The notes under the pieces were generated by a model, which had not been told where the DNA came from, ran no database searches, and saw nothing but the letters and a program-made list of their open reading frames with translations. Below, in pieces: positions 17,673 through 26,535 of a DNA stretch of 49,633 nt. A program made the translations under genes and the position numbers. How positions within the stretch are numbered: the stretch's first letter is position 1; every line of letters begins with the position of its first letter. This DNA comes from an uncultured Lachnospiraceae bacterium (GTDB taxonomy: Bacteria; Bacillota; Clostridia; Lachnospirales; Lachnospiraceae): NCBI GenBank assembly GCA_934371475.1, contig CAKRNX010000003.1, positions 1 to 49,633 of the forward strand. The letters are read 5' to 3'.

Positions 17673-18905
17673 GTGGGAAAGAAAAAAACGGCAAATAAGA
17701 AAATACTGGCGGCAGTTCTGGCACTTTCGCTTTGCGTGAATGCGGGATTGGCCGTGCGCTGCATTTTTGTTTCCGGACAGGCAGATCGGACGAAGGAAGA
17801 GCTTGCCGCAAGGGAGCAGGAGCTCTCCAGACTGCGCCAGGAAAAAGAGAGCCAGGAAACGACAGAAATAACAGAACAGGGAGATACAATGGGAGAAAGT
17901 GAAAAGGATGCGGCGCAGGAGGCTGCAGAGACAGAAACAGAGGGTCTGACAGAAGCCGGGACAGAGGGCGTGAGTGAGAGTGAAACCGAACATGTCACGG
18001 TCAGCGAGGGAGGTCCTGTTACCAGGATCAGAAGTTCCTGGCTGGATCAGCGAGAACAGAACGGGGAAGTCTGGGCTGTGAGCATAGAGCCTCTTAACGG
18101 AAAAGATCAGGTATTTGAGTACAACGGCAGCCGGAAGATGCAGTCGGCGAGCGTGATCAAGGTGTTTATCATGGGAGCTGTCTACGACAGGATTTGTTAT
18201 CCATCTTCACCGGAGCGCAGCATCACGGTGAATGAGTCCTATGAAGGAGAGCTGCGCAGTCTGTTGGAGCAGATGATTACAGTCAGTGACAACGATGCGG
18301 CCAACCGTCTGGTGGAGCTGCTGGGCGAGGGTGATTTCCGGAAAGGGGCGGCCGTGGTCAATGAATTCTGTCAGGAAAACGGCTATACGGCTACCTCAGT
18401 GGGCCGCAGATTTCTGGAGGAAAATCCGACAGGGGATAATTACACGAGCGCAGCGGACTGCCGCGCAATCCTGGCAGATATCTATCAGGGAACCTGCGTG
18501 GGAGAGGAAGCATCTGCCAAGATGCTGGAGATCCTGAAAGGGCAGACGATGAAGTGGAAGATCCCTTCCGCGCTGCCGGAGGGCGTCACCTCCGCCAACA
18601 AAACAGGGGAGATGCCGGAAGGATACGGACTGGGATGCATTGAAAATGATATTGCCATTGTCTTTTCCGACAGGGGCGATTATGTGCTGACGGTGCTTTC
18701 CAATGAGCTTGGCGGGCGCAACGATGAGGCGCAGCAGACGATTCAGGAGATTTCTGCATATACGTGGGAATGGATGGATGAACACAGAAATGCGAAACAA
18801 ACGATGACCACGGAGCGGGAAAGTACCGGGACGATAGAGCAGCAGGCTTCTGAACAGGCAACGGAGAGAGAGACAGTGTCCGGAAATGACGTGGCGATCG
18901 CGTAG
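17673..18905 (+). CDS. Membrane-anchored class A beta-lactamase-fold serine hydrolase
   Basis: The catalytic domain (about residues 125-370) has the penicilloyl-serine set: Ser160-x-x-Lys163 (SASVIKVF), Ser205-Asp-Asn207 (VSDNDAAN) and Lys310-Thr-Gly312. Spacing from SDN to KTG fits class A. Glu249/Glu250 lie where the omega-loop glutamate would be, but there is no E-x-x-L-N, so real beta-lactamase activity is doubtful; a peptidase or PBP-like role is possible. The N-terminus has a membrane helix (ILAAVLALSLCVNAGLAV), then a coiled coil and a Glu/Thr-rich linker. GTG 17673 has AAGGAG at the right distance and is preferred over ATG 17655. A Thr/Glu-rich tail ends the protein. Confidence 0.8.
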   Translation: MGKKKTANKKILAAVLALSLCVNAGLAVRCIFVSGQADRTKEELAAREQELSRLRQEKESQETTEITEQGDTMGESEKDAAQEAAETETEGLTEAGTEGVSESETEHVTVSEGGPVTRIRSSWLDQREQNGEVWAVSIEPLNGKDQVFEYNGSRKMQSASVIKVFIMGAVYDRICYPSSPERSITVNESYEGELRSLLEQMITVSDNDAANRLVELLGEGDFRKGAAVVNEFCQENGYTATSVGRRFLEENPTGDNYTSAADCRAILADIYQGTCVGEEASAKMLEILKGQTMKWKIPSALPEGVTSANKTGEMPEGYGLGCIENDIAIVFSDRGDYVLTVLSNELGGRNDEAQQTIQEISAYTWEWMDEHRNAKQTMTTERESTGTIEQQASEQATERETVSGNDVAIA

Positions 18906-18929
18906 ATGCAGAAAAGGGAGTTTTGCAGA

Positions 18930-20576
18930 GTGTACAGACAATCAGACAAAAGAGAACGATCAGACGGACTGACATATGCAACGGACAGGCGCAGCAGAAG
19001 ATTTGCTGCGCTTGTGCTGACTGCTGCGCTGTTTTTTGGCGGACTGTTTCCGGGTACTGTTCGGGCCGATGAGGATCAGCATAAAGTGCTGCGCTATGTC
19101 AATTATTATCCTGTAGATTTTGGGCATATCAATCCTTCGCAGGAGATGGAGAATACAGAATATACGGTTGCCTATCATGTTCTGGAAGGGCTGATGAGGA
19201 TTTACCAGTATCAGCTGCAGTATGGAATGGCAGACAGCTATGAGATTTCTACAGACGGGCTTACGTACACATTCCATATCAGAGAAAATGCATATTACAG
19301 TGACGGAACGCCTGTGACGGCGTATGATTTTGAACGGGCGTTTAACCGTGTAATGAAAGAAAATCCTGATCTGGATTATATTCGGATGATAAAAAATGCG
19401 GAGAAAATTGCAAAAGGAACCGAAAAAGTCGGGCGGCTCGGAGTGAAGACAAAGAATGCGTATACGTTTCAGATCGAATTAGAATATCCGGATGCACGAT
19501 TTTTGTATTATCTGGCGCTTCCGGCGTTTGCACCGGTCAGAAAGGATGCGGGAGAATATGTGACAGCGGAGGCGTGCAATGGTCCTTTTTACCTGAAAGA
19601 AGCAGAGGACGGAACGTTCTGCCGTCTTGAAAAAAATCCCTGGTACTGGAACAGAAAGCATATCTGCCTGGATGCAATCGAGTCAGTCTATTATCCGGAC
19701 AGTGGAAAAGCCAGGGAGGCGCTGCGGGAAGGAAAGGCCGATGTAGTGCCGGTGGCAACCGCAGAGTTAGAAGAGAAAGAAGGAGAAGTTGGACAGAAAG
19801 CCATGACAGGGACATATGATGGCCTATATCTGGATCTGCATGAGGAGAGTATATTGCGAAACAGAAACCTGAGGCTGGCTCTCAATTACTGTCTGGACAG
19901 GAAAGCATACGCTGAAGAACTGGGAAACGGGCTGATTGAACCGAATGCGAGATATGTGCCTCCGATCGGGGAGGGGATCTGCCAGAGATACATAAAAAGA
20001 AATCCGGACGGAGGGATCCCGCTGAAAGGAGATCAGGAAAAGGCAGAAAAATATTTAAATCTGGCTCTGGAGGAACTGCATATTGCAGATGCGGCAGTGA
20101 TTCATCTTTCGTTTGCGGTGCATGATGACTACTGGAGCAAAGAGGAGGCTGCCGCGATCGCAAAACAGTGGGAAGAGAAGCTTGGGATTACCGTAGAGCT
20201 GAATTATATGGATGATAAGACACTGAGTGAGGAAATGGAACATAACGGAGGAGTGGCGCTGTACGGAAGTCAGGAGGAGTTTTCGGATCCGGCGGAATAT
20301 CTGCAAAGATGGGACTATGAGTACCTGCCCAAAGAACAGAGTAATGTCCGGCAGTTTCATCAGTATATGATACAGGCGAAGAACCAGACAGACGAGCAGA
20401 TCCGTTTTAATATGCTCTATGAGGCAGAGCGGCTTCTGCTTGAGGACTCGCCCTATATTCCTCTTCAGCTTCGGTATGAAATGCTGGTGCTTAATCCCGC
20501 ACTGACAGGATTTGAGACAAGCGCGGATTTGTCAGGGAGTCAGTATGAATTTATATATGCAGATTTCAAAGAATGA
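18930..20576 (+). CDS. Family 5 extracellular solute (peptide)-binding protein, orphan
   Basis: This is an OppA/DppA-type binding protein of about 548 residues. Fold-typical segments include AYHVLEGLMRIYQ, a YTFHIRENAYYSDGTPVTAYDF motif near residue 110-135, and the late NLRLALNYCLDRKAYAEEL. GTG 18930 with AAGGGAG upstream is preferred to ATG 18906, which has no ribosome site. Unusually, the signal segment FAALVLTAALFFGGLFPGTVRADE lacks a lipobox cysteine, so the protein would be secreted rather than lipid-anchored. No permease or ATPase gene is adjacent. Its 3' end overlaps the histidine kinase start by 32 nt, suggesting it feeds a signal to that kinase instead of a transporter. Confidence 0.85.
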   Translation: MYRQSDKRERSDGLTYATDRRSRRFAALVLTAALFFGGLFPGTVRADEDQHKVLRYVNYYPVDFGHINPSQEMENTEYTVAYHVLEGLMRIYQYQLQYGMADSYEISTDGLTYTFHIRENAYYSDGTPVTAYDFERAFNRVMKENPDLDYIRMIKNAEKIAKGTEKVGRLGVKTKNAYTFQIELEYPDARFLYYLALPAFAPVRKDAGEYVTAEACNGPFYLKEAEDGTFCRLEKNPWYWNRKHICLDAIESVYYPDSGKAREALREGKADVVPVATAELEEKEGEVGQKAMTGTYDGLYLDLHEESILRNRNLRLALNYCLDRKAYAEELGNGLIEPNARYVPPIGEGICQRYIKRNPDGGIPLKGDQEKAEKYLNLALEELHIADAAVIHLSFAVHDDYWSKEEAAAIAKQWEEKLGITVELNYMDDKTLSEEMEHNGGVALYGSQEEFSDPAEYLQRWDYEYLPKEQSNVRQFHQYMIQAKNQTDEQIRFNMLYEAERLLLEDSPYIPLQLRYEMLVLNPALTGFETSADLSGSQYEFIYADFKE

Positions 20577-22383
20577 GAAAAAACAGAGGCATCTTCTGCA
20601 GATCCTGTTTCCGGGAATCATCATCTGTCTGAGCATTCTGCTGGCGGCGGGCTTCGCCGGCAGACAGATGGGAAACTCTGTTGTATCAGACGGAAAAGTA
20701 GATCTGGAGGAGATAGATTTTTTAGATAAAAAATCTGTGCAGCTGAAGGGAGAATGGGAGTATTTTGCCGGGAAGCTGATTGTTACGGAGAAACTGCCGA
20801 ATGTATCCCCGGACAGTCTTGTACAGGTTCCGGGATATGAAAGCGGAGAGGGCTGGGGAAGTTATAGGATTGTTCTCGAAAACTGTCCGCCGGAGATTGA
20901 GATTGCAGTTCCTCTGCGGGGAATGCCTGCTGCCAGCAGGATTTTTATTAATGGAAAAGGCGTGGAAAAAAGCGGGATTGTCTCAAATGGGACATCTATG
21001 GAGATCACGGCGGATTTTTCAGAAGAGGCGCTGCTGCCGTTGCGTTCCTCAACCTGTGAACTGGTAGTAGAGACGTCAGGCAGGCTGTTTCAGGGGTTGA
21101 GCATAGCACCTGTTCTGATGCAGAAGGAAGCGTACACAAAACAGTATCAATGGTACCAGGCGCTTGTTTTTCTGTTGCTGGGAACCAATATTTTGTTTGT
21201 GATAGCCTATGCGATGGGGATTATTTTGACGCCGGCGTGCGGATATTCTTTGGTTATGTTTGCAGGGCTGCTGCTGCTGTTGGGCCAGGAGACGGCGATG
21301 GATCCCGTGTACAGTGTGCTGCCCGGAAATACGCTGATCCCATATGATGATGTATTTCTGGCATCGTATCTGTTTAAGGTTGTATCCTGGTGGATTTTTA
21401 TACGGCAGGAATGCAGGACGAAAAAAAACAGAACTATGTGGCTGTGCTGGCAGATTGGATTAGTTTTCTGTCTGGCGATCCCTGTTCTGTGCCGGATCAG
21501 CGGCGATACACGGTGGTGGATTATTTCAGATGCGGTGACAGGCATCCTGCTGCTCGGAAGTTCTCTCAGAACATTCTTTAAGACTGACACAGACGTGATG
21601 ATGCTTCACACTGGTCTGTGGTTCCTGTGGACGGGAAGTTTTCTGGGAGATCTGGCTGTATCCGGATACGCGCCGTTTACGTATCGCGCTTTTATGTTTG
21701 CGGGTGGAACGCTGTTTCAGCTTTCCATTTACAGCGTAGACAGAAGGCGGGTTCGCAGGATACAGGAGAAGGCATTGGAGACAGCCAATCTTGAGACAGA
21801 ATTGGAGCATGCAAAGACAGAGCTGGCGCTTCACCAGATCAAGCCGCATTTTCTTCACAATGCGTTAATGTCTATCAAAGTATTATGCCGCAGAAATCCT
21901 TCTGAAGCGGAGCAGGCAGTCTATAATTTTGCAGTCTTTCTGCGAAGCAATATGAAAACGATTGAGTCAGAGGAACCAATTCCTTTTTCAGAGGAACTTA
22001 AAACAATAGAGGCATATCTGAGCATTGAGCAGATCCGTTTCGGAAAAAAACTGCAGGTGGTATGGGATATACAGGAAAAAGATTTCTATGTGCCGCCGCT
22101 CACGATACAGCCTATCGTAGAGAATGCGGTTCGTCACGGTATCTGCAATAAGCCGGGAGGCGGAACGGTGAGAATCTCTTCCGGCAGAGAAGAAAATGAA
22201 GTCTGGATCCGGGTGGAAGATGACGGAGTCGGGTTTGATGTGGAGTCACTGGAACAAAATGGCGGGATCGGCATTAAAAATCTGCGCCTGCGTTTGGCAA
22301 GCCTGTTGGGGGCGGAACTTCAGTTGCAAAGCAGACCGGGGGAAGGGTGTATTCAGGTTGTGAGAATCCCGCTGAAACAATAA
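20545..22383 (+). CDS. 7TM-DISM-type sensor histidine kinase (LytS/YpdA-like kinase domain)
   Basis: This 612-residue membrane sensor starts at ATG 20545 (GGGAG 5 nt upstream). After one N-terminal helix (about 15-35) is an extracellular domain (about 40-200) resembling the beta-sandwich DISMED2 type (VQVPGYESGEGWGSYRIVLE). Seven hydrophobic segments follow (about 205-405), then a coiled coil and a His_kinase domain with ELALHQIKPHFLHNALMSI containing the phospho-acceptor His. The ATPase part has IVENAVRHGI and DDGVGFD, GGIGIKNLRLRL. The extracellular beta-sandwich type often binds carbohydrate or peptide ligands; the actual ligand is unknown. The overlapping binding-protein gene makes a direct ligand relay plausible. 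Confidence 0.85.
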   Translation: MNLYMQISKNEKKQRHLLQILFPGIIICLSILLAAGFAGRQMGNSVVSDGKVDLEEIDFLDKKSVQLKGEWEYFAGKLIVTEKLPNVSPDSLVQVPGYESGEGWGSYRIVLENCPPEIEIAVPLRGMPAASRIFINGKGVEKSGIVSNGTSMEITADFSEEALLPLRSSTCELVVETSGRLFQGLSIAPVLMQKEAYTKQYQWYQALVFLLLGTNILFVIAYAMGIILTPACGYSLVMFAGLLLLLGQETAMDPVYSVLPGNTLIPYDDVFLASYLFKVVSWWIFIRQECRTKKNRTMWLCWQIGLVFCLAIPVLCRISGDTRWWIISDAVTGILLLGSSLRTFFKTDTDVMMLHTGLWFLWTGSFLGDLAVSGYAPFTYRAFMFAGGTLFQLSIYSVDRRRVRRIQEKALETANLETELEHAKTELALHQIKPHFLHNALMSIKVLCRRNPSEAEQAVYNFAVFLRSNMKTIESEEPIPFSEELKTIEAYLSIEQIRFGKKLQVVWDIQEKDFYVPPLTIQPIVENAVRHGICNKPGGGTVRISSGREENEVWIRVEDDGVGFDVESLEQNGGIGIKNLRLRLASLLGAELQLQSRPGEGCIQVVRIPLKQ

Positions 22384-22385
22384 AG

Positions 22386-22457
22386 CTGGGGCATTCTTGA
22401 ATTTTTTAACCGAAGAAAGTAAATCCCCTGCTTCAATTGCGAAAAGTAATAAGCAGT
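22386..22457 (+). repeat. Repeat tail plus 32-bp hairpin repeat
   Basis: Just after the kinase stop is the tail TGGGGCATTCTTGAA (22387-22401). At 22426-22457 is a 32-bp sequence CCCTGCTTCA...AAGCAGT, 25 of 32 positions identical to 34368-34399 with no gaps, with arms CTGCTT and AAGCAG. The gap otherwise shows only the regulator's ribosome site. Confidence 0.55.
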
Positions 22458-22489
22458 AGGTGCGGACTTACTTGTATCAGGAGGAGAGA

Positions 22490-23308
22490 ATGAAAATTAT
22501 TCTGGTAGATGACGAGTATCTCATTCTGGATGAGCTGGAATATTGCTGCAGCCAGATAGAAGGAGTGGAGGTCTGCGGTGCATTTGAGGAGGCGCAGGAA
22601 GCGCTTGCGTACATACAGGAGCATGAGGTTGATTTCGCATTTCTTGATATCCAGATGCCGGGGATGACCGGCCTGGAGCTGCTCAAACAAATGAAGGTTT
22701 ACAGGGAAAATCTGCAGGCGGCATTTGTGACGGCCTATACGCAGTATGCGCTGGAGGCGTTTCAGAATGATGCGTGCGATTATCTGATCAAACCATTTGG
22801 CATGGAAGAAATCAGGCATGCGCTGGACAAGGCGCGGAAACTCTGCGGTGGGAGAGAAGAAGGACAGCCGGTCGTGGAAATGCGCACATTTGGAAGATTT
22901 GACGTGATGAAGAACGGACATGCGGTTGTGTTTAAGAGCCGTAAGGCCAAAGAGCTGCTGGCTTTGCTGGTTAGCAGAAGGGGCGGTGTGGTAGAGAGTG
23001 ATTATGCAATAGAAATGCTCTGGGAAGATGAACCGTTTGGAGAAAATGTAAGAGTCAAGTACCGGAAAGCACTGATGAATTTGAAAAATACTTTAAAAGA
23101 AAACGGGATTTCAGAGATACTGGCAGGGCAGAGAGGAAGTCTGTGCCTGGACTGTCAGAAGGTATCCTGCGATTATTTTCGGCTTATGAACGGAGAAAAA
23201 AAGGCGGCAGACGAGTTCCAGGGAGAATTTCTTTTTGAATATTCCTGGGGAGAGGAGTATATTGCGGAGCTGGAAAGGAAGGCAGAAGAGATCCGGGAGA
23301 GAAAATAA
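22490..23308 (+). CDS. Response regulator with winged-helix and SARP-like output
   Basis: This is the partner of the kinase upstream. The receiver domain (about 1-120) has the acidic pair Asp7/Asp8, the phospho-acceptor Asp53 in FAFLDIQMPG, Thr81 and Lys101 in LIKPFG. Instead of the LytTR domain that usually accompanies LytS-like kinases, the C-terminus has a Trans_reg_C-like winged helix (RTFGRFDVMKNGHAVVFKSR, KAKELLALLVSRRG) followed by a bacterial transcriptional activation-like helical end. The start is set by GGAGGAGAGA before ATG 22490; the frame opens earlier without a ribosome site. The 272-residue size fits SARP-like regulators. Targets are unknown; the cluster and the GH97 gene downstream are natural candidates. 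Confidence 0.85.
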   Translation: MKIILVDDEYLILDELEYCCSQIEGVEVCGAFEEAQEALAYIQEHEVDFAFLDIQMPGMTGLELLKQMKVYRENLQAAFVTAYTQYALEAFQNDACDYLIKPFGMEEIRHALDKARKLCGGREEGQPVVEMRTFGRFDVMKNGHAVVFKSRKAKELLALLVSRRGGVVESDYAIEMLWEDEPFGENVRVKYRKALMNLKNTLKENGISEILAGQRGSLCLDCQKVSCDYFRLMNGEKKAADEFQGEFLFEYSWGEEYIAELERKAEEIRERK

Positions 23309-23408
23309 AAGAAAAAATTTTACAAAACCTGCGTAAAAGGAACGTTTGTGGAACGCTGCATTTGCTAAGATGATCCCAACAAGAAAACAGAATGTTTGGA
23401 GGAAAAAC

Positions 23409-26120
23409 ATGAAAAACAGAAAAGTATTAAGTCTTATGGGGATCTTTTTTGCATCTGCAATGGTGACTCTTTCCTGCCCTTGGCAGGCAGTAGCAGAGGA
23501 GACAGCTGAGACGGAAGAACTTCCGGAAGAGCTGCATGAAGCAGATCCGGAAGCGGTGTATCTAAGTGATCTGGAATGGAAAAATGCAGTAGATGGCTGG
23601 TTCCTGATCAGGAAGGATCAGACGGTTATACAGACAGAGATCAACTGTGAACAGAACGGTAAGATAGAGAGCTATGAGAAAGGAATCGGTACCTGCGGTC
23701 CGTCTCAGGTTACTTTTGACATCACCGGTCTGCATGCGAAAACATTCAAGGCGGTAGGAAGTTTCCAGACAGATGAGGGAACAGCAGAATTTGCAGTTCT
23801 TGCTGACGGAAAAGAAATTTACAGTAAAGAACTCAGCTACGACGGAAATCAGATTACGCCGGACGATGGCTATATGGAGACTGAAATCCCGGAAGGAACA
23901 AAGACACTTACACTGTATGTGAAGAACAAGGTGAGAGTTACCTGGGCAGATGCGCGTCTGTACTGTGATGATGAGGCACAGAATGAGCTGTCCCGTATTT
24001 CACTGAGAGCCGGTGAGACATGGCTTCAGCCTGGTGATGAGACTGATCTGACACTGGAAGGTTTCATTGGAAAGGTGAGCGAACAGGGGCTTCAGAATGT
24101 CAAAGCAGATCTCTCAGGCGCGTCTGTTACCTATACAAGCAGCAATGAAGAGGTAGCAAAGGTTGAGAACGGAAAACTGATTGCTGTGGCAGACGGAAGC
24201 GCTGCAATTACATGCCAGACAGAGTTAGCCGGTGTGATGCGGGAAACGGTATTACATGTGATTGTCGGAAAAGGAAACGAACAGTCCTGGTCTGTAACAT
24301 CTCCGGACGGAACGATTGAAGAATTATTTACACTGGATGAGGATGGCGCTCTTCTGTTTGCGGTTTCCAGAAATTCCAATACTGTCATCGGCTGTTCCCA
24401 GACAGGCCTTGTGACTAATCTTGGAGATTTCAGCAGCGGTCTGGTGTTTGAAGATGAGACAGAAGAAGAAGTCACAGATTCTTATGATCTGATCGGTGCA
24501 AAGAAGAGTCATGTAGAGGCAACAGGAAAAGAAATGACGCTTCATTTCCAGAAAGACGGCGTAAAATACCGCGTCGTATCAAGAATTTATGACGATGGCA
24601 TGGCGCTTCACTATGAGATCGACGGAGAAGACGGCGAAACTCTGACTATCTCATCCGAGGAGACAAGCTTCCGGATGCCGGAGGGATCTGTTGCGCAGAC
24701 CATGGATTTTGACAAAGCAAATGAGGATGTATATGTAGAAAAGACAGCAGAAGAGCTGGAAGGCGGTTATTCCATGCCAATGCTGTACAAGACAGAGACG
24801 GAGGATTATGCGCTTCTGAGCGAGGCAGCGCTGACACCTCAGTATTGCGGAGCCCAGATTATGGGAAATGATGATGGTGCGCTGGATGTGGTATTTTCAC
24901 CGGAACAGTTTAGCGATGTGGAGACAACCGCTCCGTTCGTTTCACCGTGGAGATATATGGTAATCGGCGATCTGAAGGCCATCACAGAAAATACAATGGC
25001 AGAGACTCTGAGTCCGGACTGCGAACTGGAAGATACAAGCTGGATTGAGGCAGGAGCAACAGACTGGACATGGCTGAACGGAGATCTGCGTCACGATAAT
25101 CTGCCGGAAGGAACCACATGGGAAGAAACGGCTCCGAAGCTGTACAAAGCATACATTGATTTTGCAGTGGAGATGGGATGGCCCTATCAGCTGCTGGATG
25201 AAGGATGGCAGCCCAGAGTGTATGACCGCGGCAATGACCTGTATGACGGATATTATGACTGGACCCAGGAAGTGCTGGATTATGCAAAGGAAAAAGGCGT
25301 TAAGATTATTGTATGGGCAAATAAGAGAGACCTGGATACACCGGAAGAGCTGGCAAGGCTGAAAGAATGGCATGAGATGGGAATTGCAGGTATCAAACCG
25401 GACTTCTTTGACTCCCAGAGTCAGGAAATTGTTCAGCTGCTGGATGAGATCAAGAAAGCAGCTGCAGAAAATGAACTGATTGTCAATATTCATGGCGCAG
25501 GAAAAACAGACGGAGAAAGAAGGACATATCCGAATGTGATATCCCGTGAGGCGGTTAACGGTGCAGAAGGAGAAGTGAACGACGCACATTTTGACTGCGA
25601 GCTTCCGTTTACACGTTTTGCTGTCGGCGGCGCAGATTTCACTCCGATGGCCTCCTACGGAAATATCTATGACGGCAGCAGAGCAGTGACACAGGCTCAT
25701 CTGATGGCAGAAACAGTGATGTTTGAGTGCGGAGTTCAGACAATGGCAGACAAGCCGGAAGTTTACCGTGCGCATATCGGATATGAAGATCTGTTTAAAA
25801 ATCTGCCGACTTCCTGGGATGATATTCATTTCATCAGCGGAGATCCGGGCCATTATGCAGCACTGGCAAGAAAGAGCGGAGATAACTGGTATACAGCTGT
25901 GATGTGCAATGAGGCGCATCAGGAAACGATCTCTCTTGATTTTCTGGATGAGGGCGAGTACACTGCCTACATTTTCCGGGATGGCGAAGATCCGACAAAT
26001 GATGATACCCATATCGCAATCACAGAAGAGATCAGAGCTGTGACAGCAGCAGATACGATTGAGCTTGATATGCCTGCTACCGGCGGTGCAGTTGTAAAAC
26101 TTGTAAAGAACGGAAAGTAA
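23409..26120 (+). CDS. Secreted GH97 glycoside hydrolase with NPCBM and Ig-like modules
   Basis: This 903-residue secreted protein has a signal peptide (MKNRKVLSLMGIFFASAM...WQAVA-EE), an NPCBM-like domain (about 45-180, starting AVYLSDLEWKNAVDGW), a Big_2-like fold (about 205-300, TYTSSNEEVAKVENGKLIAV) and GH97 N-terminal, catalytic and C-terminal domains (about 305-903). Catalytic-barrel motifs are PYQLLDEGW, GIKPDFFDSQSQ and NIHGAGKTDGERRTYPN, REAVNGAEGE. The Asp in GIKPDFF matches the nucleophile position of retaining GH97 enzymes (alpha-galactosidase group) rather than the inverting alpha-glucosidases; substrate remains inference. GGAGG precedes ATG 23409. No lipobox or sortase motif is seen. 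A terminator follows. Confidence 0.9.
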   Translation: MKNRKVLSLMGIFFASAMVTLSCPWQAVAEETAETEELPEELHEADPEAVYLSDLEWKNAVDGWFLIRKDQTVIQTEINCEQNGKIESYEKGIGTCGPSQVTFDITGLHAKTFKAVGSFQTDEGTAEFAVLADGKEIYSKELSYDGNQITPDDGYMETEIPEGTKTLTLYVKNKVRVTWADARLYCDDEAQNELSRISLRAGETWLQPGDETDLTLEGFIGKVSEQGLQNVKADLSGASVTYTSSNEEVAKVENGKLIAVADGSAAITCQTELAGVMRETVLHVIVGKGNEQSWSVTSPDGTIEELFTLDEDGALLFAVSRNSNTVIGCSQTGLVTNLGDFSSGLVFEDETEEEVTDSYDLIGAKKSHVEATGKEMTLHFQKDGVKYRVVSRIYDDGMALHYEIDGEDGETLTISSEETSFRMPEGSVAQTMDFDKANEDVYVEKTAEELEGGYSMPMLYKTETEDYALLSEAALTPQYCGAQIMGNDDGALDVVFSPEQFSDVETTAPFVSPWRYMVIGDLKAITENTMAETLSPDCELEDTSWIEAGATDWTWLNGDLRHDNLPEGTTWEETAPKLYKAYIDFAVEMGWPYQLLDEGWQPRVYDRGNDLYDGYYDWTQEVLDYAKEKGVKIIVWANKRDLDTPEELARLKEWHEMGIAGIKPDFFDSQSQEIVQLLDEIKKAAAENELIVNIHGAGKTDGERRTYPNVISREAVNGAEGEVNDAHFDCELPFTRFAVGGADFTPMASYGNIYDGSRAVTQAHLMAETVMFECGVQTMADKPEVYRAHIGYEDLFKNLPTSWDDIHFISGDPGHYAALARKSGDNWYTAVMCNEAHQETISLDFLDEGEYTAYIFRDGEDPTNDDTHIAITEEIRAVTAADTIELDMPATGGAVVKLVKNGK

Positions 26121-26202
26121 GACTGATATTTTTGCAGGCATGGATGATTGGCGCTGTATGGCCCGTTGCCTGCAGGAATAAGTAAAACAAAAGAACAGAA
26201 AT

Positions 26203-26254
26203 AAAAAAGACAGGTTCTATGGATTTGCAGGACAGATCAGGAACCTGTCTTTTT
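26203..26254 (+). terminator. Terminator of the GH97 gene
   Basis: AAAAAGACAGGTTC pairs with GAACCTGTCTTTTT around a 24-nt loop, ending in a five-T run. The palindromic repeat element begins 2 nt after the T run. Confidence 0.88.
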
Positions 26255-26256
26255 GG

Positions 26257-26344
26257 TATACCAGATGTGAGATGATTCCCACTTCTTATAGATGGCGAGA
26301 AACAAATTTGTATCAATGGTGGGAGCCAATTCCCATCTGATATA
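26257..26344 (+). repeat. Palindromic repeat element, copy 2
   Basis: The arms TATACCAGATG (26257-26267) and CATCTGATATA (26334-26344) match at 10 of 11 positions. The interior GATGGCGAGAAACAAATTTG aligns with copy 1 at 16554-16645. It is followed by TAGCCTCCGGCAGAGTGC and then CGCAGCAGAAATGCCGGAAAC (26366-26386), which ties it to the dispersed repeat tail. The rest of the gap up to the murT promoter shows nothing else. Confidence 0.82.
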
Positions 26345-26468
26345 GCCTCCGGCAGAGTGCCCCTCGCAGCAGAAATGCCGGAAACTGTAAATAATAAAAA
26401 GGTGTTTAAAAATACTGGAATATAATGTAAAATAAACAGTAAAGGATAAGTGATATAAAATTGCAGGA

Positions 26469-26497
26469 TTGACGAATGGATAAGTAACGTTTATGAT
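26469..26497 (+). promoter_or_regulatory. Promoter of murT-gatD
   Basis: TTGACG (26469-26474), 17-nt spacer, TATGAT (26492-26497). The murT start at 26536 gives a short leader of about 30 nt. Confidence 0.68.
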
Positions 26498-26535
26498 AAA
26501 ATATATGATAATTTTATGAGACAGGCGGAATAATT

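Noticed and set aside
17673..18905. True beta-lactamase resistance gene
   Set aside because: S-x-x-K, SDN and KTG are there, but the E-x-x-L-N omega loop is not convincing and the gene sits with wall enzymes.
24942..26141. 399-codon minus-strand frame opposite the GH97 gene
   Set aside because: Cys/His-rich composition without any recognisable fold; the plus-strand GH97 motifs are clear.
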